Shown piece by piece: positions 41,797 through 50,027 of a stretch of 64,000 nt of DNA. Source of the DNA: an uncultured Collinsella sp. (GTDB lineage: Bacteria; Actinomycetota; Coriobacteriia; Coriobacteriales; Coriobacteriaceae). Made by a program: the position numbers and the translations under genes. Within the stretch, counting starts at the first letter, position 1; each line of letters begins with the position of its first letter. Under the pieces are notes generated by a model. It was given only the letters and a program-made list of their open reading frames with translations, searched no databases and was not told the origin of the DNA. The stretch covers positions 59,748 to 123,747 of the forward strand of contig CABUIE010000006.1 of the NCBI GenBank assembly GCA_902491565.1, read 5' to 3'.

Positions 41797-42522
41797 CTAC
41801 GCAACATCCCAGGGCTGGAGTTCGTCACCCAGGCGAACGATGCAGTCGTAGAGCACGGTGTGGCGTTCGGCCGGGTTGGCATCCCGATGGAAATGCCCGT
41901 AGTACCAGCGTTTGTAATCCAAGTGGTCTTCCAGCTCATCGAAAAATGCCGTGAGCTGATCAACGGCGGGGTAATTCCAGCCGGGTGCCGGATAAAGCGT
42001 GGGCGAAAGCATGCGCGTAGAGCAGGTGTGGGTGATCACGTAGTCGACCTTCCAGCCCACGCTGTCGAGCTTTGCCCGCGCCTCCTCAAAGTTGCGCTCG
42101 TCCGGCAGCTCCTGTGGCCACCAGCTGGAATACGGTATGCGGTATTCCTTGTCCACGCTCGTGGCACCGCCCATAGTAAAGATCGTTGAGTCATCGAGCT
42201 CAAAAATCTCGGCACGCGCCAGACGCCGTATGGGAGAGGCATCCGACAGGCGCTGCGTCAGCCCACCGTGCCACAACTCCATGGGGCGCTCTGCCCAGTG
42301 ATCGAAACGCTCGTGGTTGCCGTCGACAAACAGTACGGTATAGGGACGCGATTCCAGCCAGGCGATATCAGCGCACTCCTCGGCAGAGAAATCCCACGGA
42401 AAGCCAAAGTCGCCCGCGACGATTAGATAGTCGTCGCTCGTCAGACTATCCCCAAGCTCCCAATCGCGCAGCTTTTGCATGTCGAGGCCGCCGTGAATAT
42501 CGCCCGTCACATAGACCGTCAT
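41797..42522 (-). CDS. Metallophosphoesterase
   Basis: A calcineurin-like phosphoesterase of 241 residues, substrate unknown. The five metal motifs are present: GDIHGG (7-12), GDFGF, GNHERFD, THTC and GHFHRD. No signal peptide. The build is like small phosphodiesterases of the MPP superfamily common in phage and bacterial genomes. ATG 42522 gives the family's usual start just before the first metal motif; the open frame further up is non-coding. Confidence 0.87.
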   Translation of the reverse strand: MTVYVTGDIHGGLDMQKLRDWELGDSLTSDDYLIVAGDFGFPWDFSAEECADIAWLESRPYTVLFVDGNHERFDHWAERPMELWHGGLTQRLSDASPIRRLARAEIFELDDSTIFTMGGATSVDKEYRIPYSSWWPQELPDERNFEEARAKLDSVGWKVDYVITHTCSTRMLSPTLYPAPGWNYPAVDQLTAFFDELEDHLDYKRWYYGHFHRDANPAERHTVLYDCIVRLGDELQPWDVA

Positions 42523-42606
42523 CGGATCACCACTCCCCTGTAAGTCGCTAGCCACATTCTGCACGATCACTAAGCCAACCGTTCCAGCCCTTCCATCCCT
42601 TAGGGC

Positions 42607-42846
42607 TTACCCCTCGTTCTTCCATCCAAACGGGTCGAGTACCCAAAAAACCAGATCGAGCACGCCACCGGTCATCATGGCGCCGGCAAGGGCCATGCAA
42701 ACGTGCAGAGAGCTGGCGCTTCGAAGCATGTCGAACGGCCCCAGAACAGCCAGCAGCGCGACCGCTGCGCCGGCAAGGCACAGCACGAGGCACGGCCCCG
42801 CGTCCTTGACGCACTTCTTTGCGAGATGTTTGGTGTTGTCACTCAT
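42607..42846 (-). CDS. Small membrane protein
   Basis: 79 residues, not recognised. Two hydrophobic helices (CLVLCLAGAAVALLAVLGPF and MALAGAMMTGGVLDLVFWVL) with a basic N-terminus (KHLAKKCVKDAG) and the end DPFGWKNEG. The start ATG 42846 has AAGGAG 10 nt upstream, a rather wide spacing. Length and helix pattern suggest a small integral protein; the ORF in front of it runs into the transposon-like element and is not coding. Confidence 0.65.
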   Translation of the reverse strand: MSDNTKHLAKKCVKDAGPCLVLCLAGAAVALLAVLGPFDMLRSASSLHVCMALAGAMMTGGVLDLVFWVLDPFGWKNEG

Positions 42847-43439
42847 CGATATCGAACTCCTTAGAGGACCGTCGTTCAGATGCATGCCGCCGCGGCAGAG
42901 CAGGGCGGCAGGGAAAGTGTCACATGTCGTGCGGACATCAATGGAGAAACCGCCTGCACGACCAACCCTTGACGCCGCTTTGCTACCGGCACCCCATCCC
43001 CCGCTATTGAGGTCTAATACTTTTCCGCGAAGTGAACGGCTGTTTTTGGACCCCTGAAACATCCGCACCTTTCGGCGGCAAAATCGCAGGATTTCGGCAT
43101 TAAAACCGCAGGAAGCGGCACCTCTAAAGTGTCGATGCTTCGGGGGTCCGTTTTCACTCGTTCACATCTCGGAAAAGTATTAGACCTCGCTATCAGCTGT
43201 CCCAAAGATCAGACCGCCCCTCCTTCACGCCCCGCAAAACCTGCCTTTTCTGCCCTTCCCCACCGCCACCCAAAAACTCATCCAACATTAATCTTGGCTC
43301 AAGAATCGCTTAATCTATAACCTGCACTATAGAGTTCGACCAAGGGCGGGGCGGCGCCGCGCAACGCAGGCCGCCGAACGCAACGCTCGCGCCCGGGCAG
43401 ATCGCCCGGCGTCGCGCCCATCGAACGAAAGGACAGGTC
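42847..43439. other. Intergenic region, 593 bp, mobile-like repeat and promoter
   Basis: Holds the 180-bp inverted-repeat element (43009-43188). Further right, TTGGCT and TATAAC separated by 16 bp (near 43293-43320) could be the promoter of the DUF4342 gene, followed by a leader hairpin around 43389-43416. Nothing else coding is visible. Confidence 0.5.
43009..43188. mobile_element. MITE-like element with long terminal inverted repeats
   Basis: The outer 19 bp, GAGGTCTAATACTTTTCCG, are perfectly inverted at 43009-43027 and 43170-43188. The similarity continues inward for about 55 bp (GTGAAC, GGACCCC, CATC blocks kept). GCTAT flanks both sides (43003-43007 and 43189-43193), as a target duplication would. 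The 180 bp has no ORF. Confidence 0.75.
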
Positions 43440-43982
43440 ATGGACGACCTCGAAAAAGTTGAAACCATCCGCACCAAGTGCAACGTGAGCTACACCGATG
43501 CCAAGGCAGCGCTCGACGCCGCCGGCGGCAACGTCCTTGATGCCATCATTTGGCTCGAGTCGCAGGGCAAGACCCAGACCACATCGGCGCATGCCGCCAC
43601 CGAGTCCGCGCCGGTCGATGAGCCCTCTGCCGAGATGGTCGCCGCACAGGCCGCCTACGAGAAGTCGAGCGAAAAGACCGACTTCTCCAAGAAGATGGAC
43701 AGCGTGTGGGAGTACCTCAAAAAGCTCTTCCGTCTGAGCCTGGACACCAAGTTTATCGCCACGCGCCGCGATGCGATCATCCTCAGCATCCCCATCCTGA
43801 TCCCCATCGTCGCGCTGTTTGCCTGGGGCGCCACGATATGGCTGATGCTGCTTGGCCTGTTCTTTGGTATGCGCTACCGCATCGATAGCGACGGCGACGT
43901 GCCCGGCAGCATCAACAACCTGATGGATCACGCCGCCGATGCCACGGACGGCATCAAGCAAATTCTGAACGACGACAAGTAA
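43440..43982 (+). CDS. DUF4342 domain protein with UBA-like N-terminus
   Basis: 180 residues, function unknown. The N-terminal 45 residues (VETIRTKCNVSYTDAKAALDAAGGNVLDAIIWLE) form a UBA/TS-N-like three-helix unit as in EF-Ts. A linker follows, then a membrane-proximal region with two hydrophobic helices (ILSIPILIPIVALFAWGATIWLMLLGLFFGM). It lies 18 bp before the response regulator gene, in the same direction, so the three genes probably form one operon and this protein may act with the two-component system. Confidence 0.8.
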   Translation: MDDLEKVETIRTKCNVSYTDAKAALDAAGGNVLDAIIWLESQGKTQTTSAHAATESAPVDEPSAEMVAAQAAYEKSSEKTDFSKKMDSVWEYLKKLFRLSLDTKFIATRRDAIILSIPILIPIVALFAWGATIWLMLLGLFFGMRYRIDSDGDVPGSINNLMDHAADATDGIKQILNDDK

Positions 43983-44000
43983 TCGCAGACGGGGGCACGC

Positions 44001-44771
44001 ATGGCACGGATCCTGATCGTAGAGGACGAAGAGAAAATCGCCCGCTTTGTGACACTCGAGCTGGAGCACGAGGGCTACCAGGTGGAGCACGCCGCCGACG
44101 GCCGCACCGCCGTGGACCTGGCGCTGGAGCGCAACTACGATCTTATTCTGCTCGATGTGCTGTTGCCGCAGCTCAACGGCATGGAGGTCCTGCGGCGCGT
44201 CCGCAAGCACAAGGATGTGCCGGTGATAATGGTCACCGCGCGCGATGCCGTGATGGACAAGGTGGCCGGGCTCGATGCCGGCGCCGACGATTACCTGACC
44301 AAGCCGTTTGCGATTGAGGAGCTGTTCGCACGGATCCGCGTGGCGTTGAAGCGCTCGGAGGCCGTGCGGGCGGCTTCGGGCGTTGGCGGCGTTGGGGCCG
44401 GGGAGGGCGCTACGGGTGCCGCTGCGATACCCCCGGCTGGAGACTCGGCCAAGACCTCAGCCGCGCCCTCCCCCGCCGCGCTCACCGTGGGTTCGGTCGC
44501 GCTCGATCCCGACCGCCGCGAAGTCACGGTCGGCGGCTCGCCCATCGTGCTGACCGCCCGCGAGTTCGACGTCCTCGCCCTGCTTATGGCACATGCCGGC
44601 ACCGTGCTCACGCGCGAGCGCATCGCGCACGAGGCGCTGGGCTACGAATACGTGGGCGACACCAACAACGTCGACGTGCACATCGCGCACCTGCGCGCCA
44701 AGATCGAGGACGCCGGCGGTGCCCGCATCATCCAGACCGTGCGCGGGGTGGGCTATGTCTGCCGCACGTAA
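44001..44771 (+). CDS. OmpR family response regulator
   Basis: DNA-binding output of the second two-component system. The 256-residue protein has a receiver with D52 (LILLDVLLP), KPFAIEEL with the conserved Lys, and a winged helix (LTAREFDVLALLMAHAGTVLTRERIAHEALG, VDVHIAHLRAKIE). The linker (about 125-165) is unusually long and Gly/Ala/Pro-rich. It resembles the ArlR/MprA group. It overlaps the kinase gene by 17 bp. Confidence 0.93.
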   Translation: MARILIVEDEEKIARFVTLELEHEGYQVEHAADGRTAVDLALERNYDLILLDVLLPQLNGMEVLRRVRKHKDVPVIMVTARDAVMDKVAGLDAGADDYLTKPFAIEELFARIRVALKRSEAVRAASGVGGVGAGEGATGAAAIPPAGDSAKTSAAPSPAALTVGSVALDPDRREVTVGGSPIVLTAREFDVLALLMAHAGTVLTRERIAHEALGYEYVGDTNNVDVHIAHLRAKIEDAGGARIIQTVRGVGYVCRT

Positions 44772-46050
44772 CGCCGAGGCCAAGCGCGTCACCTCCATCG
44801 CCCGCGCCATCAACTGGAGCTATATGTGGCGCCGCCTGATGAGCTACGTCTGGCTCGATCTGTTGCTGGTGGTGATTGCGGCGGCGATCCTCGTCTATGG
44901 ATACAACCAGACACTGCCCGACAGCGCGTTTACCGCAGGATGGATCCCCGGCGCCACCGTTCGCGGCATGTCGCTGAAGCCCGCGCGCGGCTGGGACCTG
45001 ACAACGCTCACCTATACCGTCGAGCTTGCGCGTACCACCAAGACCTTCCCCCTCGCGCAGGACCTCATCGCACTTTGGCCCCTCTATATCGTTGTTGTAG
45101 GTTGGCAGGTCATCAGCATGCTCGATATGCTCGGCGGCGCCCGCCGCGTGCGCCGCACCATGGCGCCGCTCAACGATCTGGCCCTGCGCGTGGACGAACT
45201 CGGCCGCATGCAACTCGCCGGCGGCAAAATGGAAACACTGGAGCAGGCCATCGAGCGCGCAAGCGTCGACTCGCCGAGCGTCACCACCGGCGACGCCGAC
45301 CTGGCAAGCATCGAGGTCGCACTCAACCGCCTGCTGCGCCAGATGCAAGAGGCCAAGCTGCAGCAGATGCGCTTTGTCAACGACGCGAGCCACGAGCTGC
45401 GCACGCCCATCGCGGTGATTCAGGGCTACGTGAACATGCTCGACCGCTGGGGCAAAGACGACCCGGACGTGCTGGCGGAATCCATCGCGTCCCTCAAGGC
45501 CGAAAGCGAGCACATGCAGGAGCTCGTGGAGCAGCTGCTGTTTTTGGCGCGCGGCGATGCCGGGCGCACGGTCCTGCGACGTGCGCATACCAACCTGGCT
45601 GCACTGGTCGGCGAGGTTTGCGAAGAATCGCAGATGATCGATGCCGGGCACACGTATCGGCTGGCCTTTGACGCTGCGCTTATCAGCGACCCGCGCTGCG
45701 ACGCGTCCGTCGATGTCGCGCTCGTGAAGCAGGCTCTGCGCGTGATCGTGCAAAACGCCGCCAAGTATTCGGACGCGGGCACGCCCATCTCGTTTGGCGT
45801 AGCGCCGGATGCGGGCGCGGGCACGATCGACATAAGCGTTGAGGACGAGGGCATCGGCATGAACCAGGAATCCGCAGCTCACGCGTTCGAGCGGTTCTAC
45901 CGCGCCGACAACGCGCGCGATGCCGGAGCGCAGGGCTCGGGCCTGGGGCTCGCCATCGCCAAGTGGATCGTCGATAGCCACGGCGGCGTCATCGGCGTGA
46001 CCTCGGTCGAGGGCGTCGGCAGCCGCTTTACGATTCGCCTGCCGCGGTAG
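44755..46050 (+). CDS. Membrane sensor histidine kinase
   Basis: Sensor partner of the response regulator in front. The 431-residue protein has two membrane helices (about 33-50 and 104-124) around a 53-residue outside loop, a HAMP-like linker, the H-box FVNDASHELRTPIAVIQGY with His213, and the ATPase motifs QNAAKYSD, VEDEGIGM, FERFYRADNAR and GSGLGLAIAKWIV. ATG 44755 lies inside the end of the regulator gene, so translation is probably coupled. It resembles ArlS. A bidirectional terminator follows. Confidence 0.92.
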   Translation: MSAARNAEAKRVTSIARAINWSYMWRRLMSYVWLDLLLVVIAAAILVYGYNQTLPDSAFTAGWIPGATVRGMSLKPARGWDLTTLTYTVELARTTKTFPLAQDLIALWPLYIVVVGWQVISMLDMLGGARRVRRTMAPLNDLALRVDELGRMQLAGGKMETLEQAIERASVDSPSVTTGDADLASIEVALNRLLRQMQEAKLQQMRFVNDASHELRTPIAVIQGYVNMLDRWGKDDPDVLAESIASLKAESEHMQELVEQLLFLARGDAGRTVLRRAHTNLAALVGEVCEESQMIDAGHTYRLAFDAALISDPRCDASVDVALVKQALRVIVQNAAKYSDAGTPISFGVAPDAGAGTIDISVEDEGIGMNQESAAHAFERFYRADNARDAGAQGSGLGLAIAKWIVDSHGGVIGVTSVEGVGSRFTIRLPR

Positions 46051-46069
46051 GAAGCCCCTCGGCATAAAT

Positions 46070-46104
46070 AAAGGGATAGGGCCACGCAGCCCTATCCCTT
46101 TTTG
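46070..46104. terminator. Bidirectional terminator between kinase and VOC genes
   Basis: AAAGGGATAGGG pairs with CCCTATCCCTTT around CCACGCAG, with T runs on both strands, between convergent genes. Confidence 0.88.
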
Positions 46105-46125
46105 CCAGCTATGACAGCTTGTGCG

Positions 46126-46500
46126 CTACTCGCGGCACAGGTGCACGGCGAAGCCGGCGAACTCGCGCTTAAAGTACACGAGCTTGGTACCACCGTCGGG
46201 TAGCAGCGCGCGCGACTCCTCGTTGACCTCGAGCCCGCGCTCGGCAAACCACTTCTCAGCTGCATCGATGTCGTTAACGGCAAAGCCGATGTGGCCTTTG
46301 GTGCCACGACCGTTCTGCTTCATGACCTCGACCAGCGAATCGTTGAAGTACGAAACCGGGGTCTCGATAACAGGCAGGCCCATCATCGTCGAGAACAGCT
46401 CCGCGATCTCCAGGGCGTCTGCCGGGTCGGCGGCGTTAATGCCCACATGGGCAACGCGCATGCCAAAGAGCTCGACCGGGTTGACGTTCTGCTCACTCAT
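46126..46500 (-). CDS. VOC superfamily (glyoxalase-like) protein
   Basis: 124 residues with the paired beta-alpha-beta-beta-beta modules of the glyoxalase/bleomycin-resistance family: FGMRVAHVGINAADPADALEIAELF and GHIGFAVNDIDAAEKWFAERGLEV. Metal ligands would be His14-like in AHVGI and Glu in LVEVMK, with the His in GHIGF. Substrate unknown. ATG 46500 is preferred since it follows the EIIB stop by 11 bp and begins the domain; the longer frame upstream is only EIIB in another frame. Cotranscribed with the EIIB gene. Confidence 0.82.
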   Translation of the reverse strand: MSEQNVNPVELFGMRVAHVGINAADPADALEIAELFSTMMGLPVIETPVSYFNDSLVEVMKQNGRGTKGHIGFAVNDIDAAEKWFAERGLEVNEESRALLPDGGTKLVYFKREFAGFAVHLCRE

Positions 46501-46511
46501 ACAGGCAGTGC

Positions 46512-46799
46512 CTACTGAGCCATGACGTCGAGAACGGCCTTCTCGGCAGCGACGCGGTTCATGCCGGTCATGAAGGGCACGCCGCTCACGTACGGGCAGG
46601 TGAGGCCTTCGGGGGCAACGGTGGTGGCGATCAGCAGGTCGGCGCCCTCGTCGCAGTAGTCCTTGGCCTCGGAGATGGCGCACTGCACGATCTCGTACTT
46701 GTCGGCGTAACCGTTGGCGTCGAGCAGGGTAGCGACCTTCTGGGCAACGAGCGTGGAAGTAGCAGCGCCAGCACCGCAAGCCAAAACGATCTTCTTCAT
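46512..46799 (-). CDS. Orphan galactitol-type PTS EIIB
   Basis: A PTS phosphocarrier domain. The 95-residue protein has the phospho-Cys8 loop LACGAGAATSTLVAQKV, and CAISEAKDYCDEGADLLIATTVAPEG fits the galactitol/SgcB group. No EIIA or EIIC gene is beside it; the only partner is the VOC gene. It may serve a permease elsewhere or be regulatory. Confidence 0.88.
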   Translation of the reverse strand: MKKIVLACGAGAATSTLVAQKVATLLDANGYADKYEIVQCAISEAKDYCDEGADLLIATTVAPEGLTCPYVSGVPFMTGMNRVAAEKAVLDVMAQ

Positions 46800-46962
46800 A
46801 GGTAATGTCTCCCTTCGTGGTTTACTTTAGGTAAGTGTACCGCAGCGAGCGATGGCACTCAGCCTCGATGAGCTTTTATGCCAGTTTGCTTGCGCGCTGC
46901 GTATAATACATCTAGCACGTGTTGTCATACCGCTCGCTTTATGAGCGACTAAGGACCCCAAT

Positions 46963-47586
46963 ATGCCCGATTCCCGCACCCTCTGGACCGCCGTCGTCAT
47001 CATCTGTATCGCCGTGTCGGTGTTCTTTAGCGTCAAAAAACGCACCACGTTTAAGCGCTTGCAGCAGCTTATGGCCGCCAAGCAGTGGGACGAGTTCGAT
47101 CGCTTGCTCGATGGCAAACTCACCAGCATGCTGTACCCGCGCTATAACCGCGACTACCTGCGCCTGAACTCCTATCTGCTGCGCGAGGACCATAAGCGCG
47201 CCGACGAGATGTTCGACCTGCTGCTGGGACTCAACCTCCCCAAGATGCAGCGTGTCGACCTGGTAATTAAGGCCTTTAACTACTACGTTGGCCAGGAGGA
47301 CCGCAAAAAGTCCAAGGAGCTGTTGCACGAGATCAAGGGCTTTGAGGGCGGTCAAGCCGAAGCGGTTGCACACGAGTGTCAGCTGATGTACGACACGATG
47401 ATCTTGAAGCGCCACAACGATATTCCCGAGCTGGAGCGCATGCTCGAGGAGGCCGGCGACGATAAGGTCAAGAGCTGCCGCCTGGAATACCTGCTGGCCC
47501 TGCAGTACAAGAACAAGGGCGACGAAGCCAAGTTCCAGGAGTTCCTGGAGAAGTCGGGGCAACACTCGATGGCCGTCAACGCGTAA
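46963..47586 (+). CDS. Membrane-anchored helical-repeat protein
   Basis: 207 residues, not recognised. One N-terminal membrane helix (TLWTAVVIICIAVSVFFSV) and then an all-helical soluble part with TPR-like pairs (LQQLMAAKQWDEFDRLLDG, ADEMFDLLLGLNLPKMQRVDLVIKAFNYYV, LLALQYKNKGDEAKFQEFLEK). Likely a scaffold on the cytoplasmic face. It precedes tRNA-Leu by 31 bp. Confidence 0.75.
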   Translation: MPDSRTLWTAVVIICIAVSVFFSVKKRTTFKRLQQLMAAKQWDEFDRLLDGKLTSMLYPRYNRDYLRLNSYLLREDHKRADEMFDLLLGLNLPKMQRVDLVIKAFNYYVGQEDRKKSKELLHEIKGFEGGQAEAVAHECQLMYDTMILKRHNDIPELERMLEEAGDDKVKSCRLEYLLALQYKNKGDEAKFQEFLEKSGQHSMAVNA

Positions 47587-47617
47587 CGGACGGCTTGTGC
47601 TAGACTTCTAGTCTCAC

Positions 47618-47702
47618 GGGGGCGTGGCGGAATTGGCATACGCAGGAGACTTAAAATCTCTCGCCGCAAGGATTGTGGGTTCGAGTCCCACCGCCCCTAC
47701 CA
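47618..47702 (+). tRNA. tRNA-Leu (anticodon TAA)
   Basis: 85 nt with CCA encoded. Acceptor GGGGGCG (47618-47624) pairs with CGCCCCT (47692-47698, one G-U); D-arm region GGCGGAATTGGCATACGC; anticodon loop CTTAAAA, so anticodon TAA; long variable arm, as in Leu tRNAs; T-arm GTGGG-TTCGAGT-CCCAC. Its terminator follows at 47714. Confidence 0.96.
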
Positions 47703-47713
47703 TGTGATTGCTT

Positions 47714-47753
47714 GCGAGCCCGTGTTCCCCAGGGATGCGGGCTCGCTTCTTTT
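47714..47753 (+). terminator. Terminator of tRNA-Leu
   Basis: GCGAGCCCG (47714-47722) pairs with CGGGCTCGC (47738-47746), followed by TTCTTTT. Confidence 0.88.
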
Positions 47754-47760
47754 AGATGCC

Positions 47761-47949
47761 GGTGGGACTCGAACCCGCGAGGGGGCGAGCGTTAAGCGGA
47801 CGCGCAGCGTCCGTAGCGAGCCGGCGAGGGCGCCGACAGGCGGCCGAAGCCGGTGCGTATTTGCGCAGCAAATGCGCGGACGTCCCACCGCCCCTACCAT
47901 TTGGCTTTTACGAGCCCGTGTCCCCCAGGGATGCGGGCTCGTTTCTTTT
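47761..47949. pseudogene. Broken tRNA-Leu fragments and duplicated terminator
   Basis: GGTGGGACTCGAACCC (47761-47776) is the exact reverse complement of the T-arm of the intact tRNA (47677-47692). Then GTCCCACCGCCCCTACCA (47882-47899) repeats its 3' end in direct sense, and a near copy of the terminator follows (47911-47949). The 100 bp between has no gene. Confidence 0.75.
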
Positions 47950-47968
47950 ACACACCGGCAGAGCTCTA

Positions 47969-48035
47969 AGTTGCGGTGGAATAGATCCTGTTTATACCGT
48001 TTACCAGCCCATTTAGGAACTATTCCACCGCAACT
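47969..48035. repeat. Palindromic repeat, family 2, third copy
   Basis: 16-bp perfect arms AGTTGCGGTGGAATAG (47969-47984) and 48020-48035, just after the ppx stop codon on the minus strand. One base of the family core (AAATAG to GAATAG) is changed on both arms, so pairing is kept. Confidence 0.85.
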
Positions 48036-48048
48036 CAGAGGAAGACGG

Positions 48049-49050
48049 TTAAAGAGCACTCAGGCTCGGGGTCCAGGCGATGGTGGGGGTCACACCGTCG
48101 AGAACCTCGTTGATGGTGGCGGCCATGCCGGCGAGTAGGCTGTTCTCGCTTACAGTGAGCGTCTTGTAGCCGCCGGCTCGCATGAGCTCGCGGACCACCA
48201 CGGCGCCAGCCAAGATCACGCCCGCGCGTTTGGGCTGCACGCCTGGCAACGCGGCAATGCCTGCGACATCCAGCGCAGACATGCGCTCAATAGCGACCGA
48301 AACCTGATCCAGCGAAAGCTCGCGCAGGTGCACAAAGCTCGAATCGTACGGCTCCAGCTCGTGGATCAGAGCCACCAGCGTAGTCACCGTGCCACCCACC
48401 GCGACCAGGCGCTCTGCACGCTCAAAATTGCTCGGCAGGCCCTCAAAATAGGCGGCGAACTGCTCGCCCGCCCAGCCGGCAGCGGCAGCAAGCTCGCCGT
48501 CCGCAGGCGGCAGCGCCGAGAAAAACCGCTCGGTCACGCGGCGACAACCGATGTCCAGCGAGCGCGTTCCCTCCAGTGCAAAGACGCCGCGCTCCGGCGC
48601 ATAGACGCCCGTCGCGAGCTCCGTGGATCCGCCACCCGAATCGGCAACAATGATGCGCTCGCCGGCAAAGTCGTGCGCCACGCCAAAAAACGTCAGGCGT
48701 GCCTCGACCTCGCCCGGAATCACCTGTGGCTCAAGCCCCAGATCGCGCAGGCCGTCCAGCAGCAGCGCGGCATTGGACGCATCGCGCGCGGCGCTCGTGC
48801 ACGTGGTGCAGATGCACGCGGCCCCAAAGGCACGCGCCTCATCCACAAACATGCGACACGCAGCGAGCACGCGCTCGACCGCCGCCTCGCAAAAGCGGCC
48901 CGTCGCGTCCACGCCCTCGCCCAGGTCTGTAATCTCGGTATGCTTGGACGATTCCACGATCGCCCCGCCCTCGACCTGCGCCAGCACCAGTCGCGACGAC
49001 ACCGTTCCCAGGTCGATCGCTGCCACCTTATATCGTTTGCAATCTGCCAT
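48049..49050 (-). CDS. ppx: Ppx/GppA family phosphatase (exopolyphosphatase)
   Basis: Hydrolyses inorganic polyphosphate from its ends, or pppGpp in the GppA branch; the two cannot be told apart by eye. The 333-residue ASKHA fold has AAIDLGTVSSRLVLAQV, CICTTCTSAARDASNAALLL, the catalytic Glu in IPGEVEARLTFFG, ADSGGGSTEL and AVGGTVTTLVAL. It is a short, two-domain form. It lies 20 bp after divIC, in the block eno-divIC-ppx. Confidence 0.92.
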   Translation of the reverse strand: MADCKRYKVAAIDLGTVSSRLVLAQVEGGAIVESSKHTEITDLGEGVDATGRFCEAAVERVLAACRMFVDEARAFGAACICTTCTSAARDASNAALLLDGLRDLGLEPQVIPGEVEARLTFFGVAHDFAGERIIVADSGGGSTELATGVYAPERGVFALEGTRSLDIGCRRVTERFFSALPPADGELAAAAGWAGEQFAAYFEGLPSNFERAERLVAVGGTVTTLVALIHELEPYDSSFVHLRELSLDQVSVAIERMSALDVAGIAALPGVQPKRAGVILAGAVVVRELMRAGGYKTLTVSENSLLAGMAATINEVLDGVTPTIAWTPSLSAL

Positions 49051-49070
49051 TGCGGGCTCCCCTCCGGGCG

Positions 49071-49832
49071 CTATTTGCCGTTGGACACGACCGTCTGGCC
49101 CTCGACACCGTTAAACCCAAACAGCATGTCGAGCGCCTGGATGTACCACGGGGCGTCCTTACCGACTTCTTCGATTTCCTTGGCAACTTCGCTGGCCTTC
49201 TTGGCGTTCGACGACTTCTTGCTCGAAGACGAATCCGAATCGTCGTCCAGGCCCTGCACTTCAATCCTCTTCTCGCCGGGCATCACCAGGCCCAGATCCT
49301 CGGACGCCGCATCCTTAATGCCCTCCTCCGAGAGCAGCTTGTCGACGCTTTTTTGCAGCTCGTCGTTGTACTGCTGGCGAATCTCGACCTGCTTGGCCAA
49401 GATATCGCTCGAGCGTTTGGCAACGTAGAGGTCGCGCACGGGAAAGTACAGGCTCACGAGCACCAGGGCGACGACAATACCGATAAACAGCCCACGCTGG
49501 GGCCCATGGGTAAAGTCGTAAATCGCCTTGACCGCTGCGTTGTCGTTGGCGTAGTGCATAAAGTCCGAGCCGGAAAGACGACTTGAGGGACGGCGCGGCC
49601 TGTCGGACGCCTGGGTCGAAGGGCGCGACGCATGCTTGGAACGCGATGGGCGCACCAGACTATCCGAGGAACTATTTGGCTGAGCATTGGGATGCGAAGT
49701 CGCCGGCGAGCTATACCTGGAGCGATCAGCACCGGCATAACCGGACCCGCCAAGCTGTGCGGTACGCGCACGGCGAGGTGACGGTTCGCGCGAACCGGCG
49801 GAATAGTACCTGTTGTCGTAAATCTGATCCAT
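49071..49832 (-). CDS. Septum formation initiator (FtsB/DivIC family)
   Basis: A bitopic division protein that works with FtsL and FtsQ at the septum. The 253-residue protein has a long, basic, Ser/Pro/Arg-rich cytoplasmic part (1-105), a membrane helix (GLFIGIVVALVLVSLYF), then the coiled coil (DILAKQVEIRQQYNDELQKSVDKLLSEEG) and a low-complexity Ser/Lys tail. The basic N-terminal extension is typical of Actinomycetota. ATG 49832 has AAGG 5 nt upstream. Between eno and ppx. Confidence 0.87.
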   Translation of the reverse strand: MDQIYDNRYYSAGSREPSPRRARTAQLGGSGYAGADRSRYSSPATSHPNAQPNSSSDSLVRPSRSKHASRPSTQASDRPRRPSSRLSGSDFMHYANDNAAVKAIYDFTHGPQRGLFIGIVVALVLVSLYFPVRDLYVAKRSSDILAKQVEIRQQYNDELQKSVDKLLSEEGIKDAASEDLGLVMPGEKRIEVQGLDDDSDSSSSKKSSNAKKASEVAKEIEEVGKDAPWYIQALDMLFGFNGVEGQTVVSNGK

Positions 49833-49923
49833 GTGCGCCTTGTGCGGTTGAGGTTTGTTTGCGCTAAGTCCTTTAGTTATAGCACGAGCGCCCGCACCGC
49901 CTTCGCCAGCCTTTGCTCGACAT

Positions 49924-49955
49924 AAAAAAGGCGCTGAGCCATATGGCCCAGCGCC
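49924..49955 (-). terminator. Terminator of eno
   Basis: Minus-strand GGCGCTG-GGCCATATGGC-CAGCGCC hairpin followed by six T. Confidence 0.88.
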
Positions 49956-50027
49956 CATAGTGCTTTGCGACATCCAGCCAAGGCGGGGAGGAACCGAGTC
50001 AACCTTCCCCTCGCCAAATTCGCCCGT

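Noticed and set aside
46126..46779. A 217-residue version of the VOC protein
   Set aside because: Its first 93 residues are the EIIB gene out of frame, Arg-rich and meaningless; the VOC domain starts at ATG 46500.
47761..47899. A second complete tRNA gene
   Set aside because: Only T-arm and acceptor pieces are present, one of them inverted. There is no anticodon arm or D-arm.
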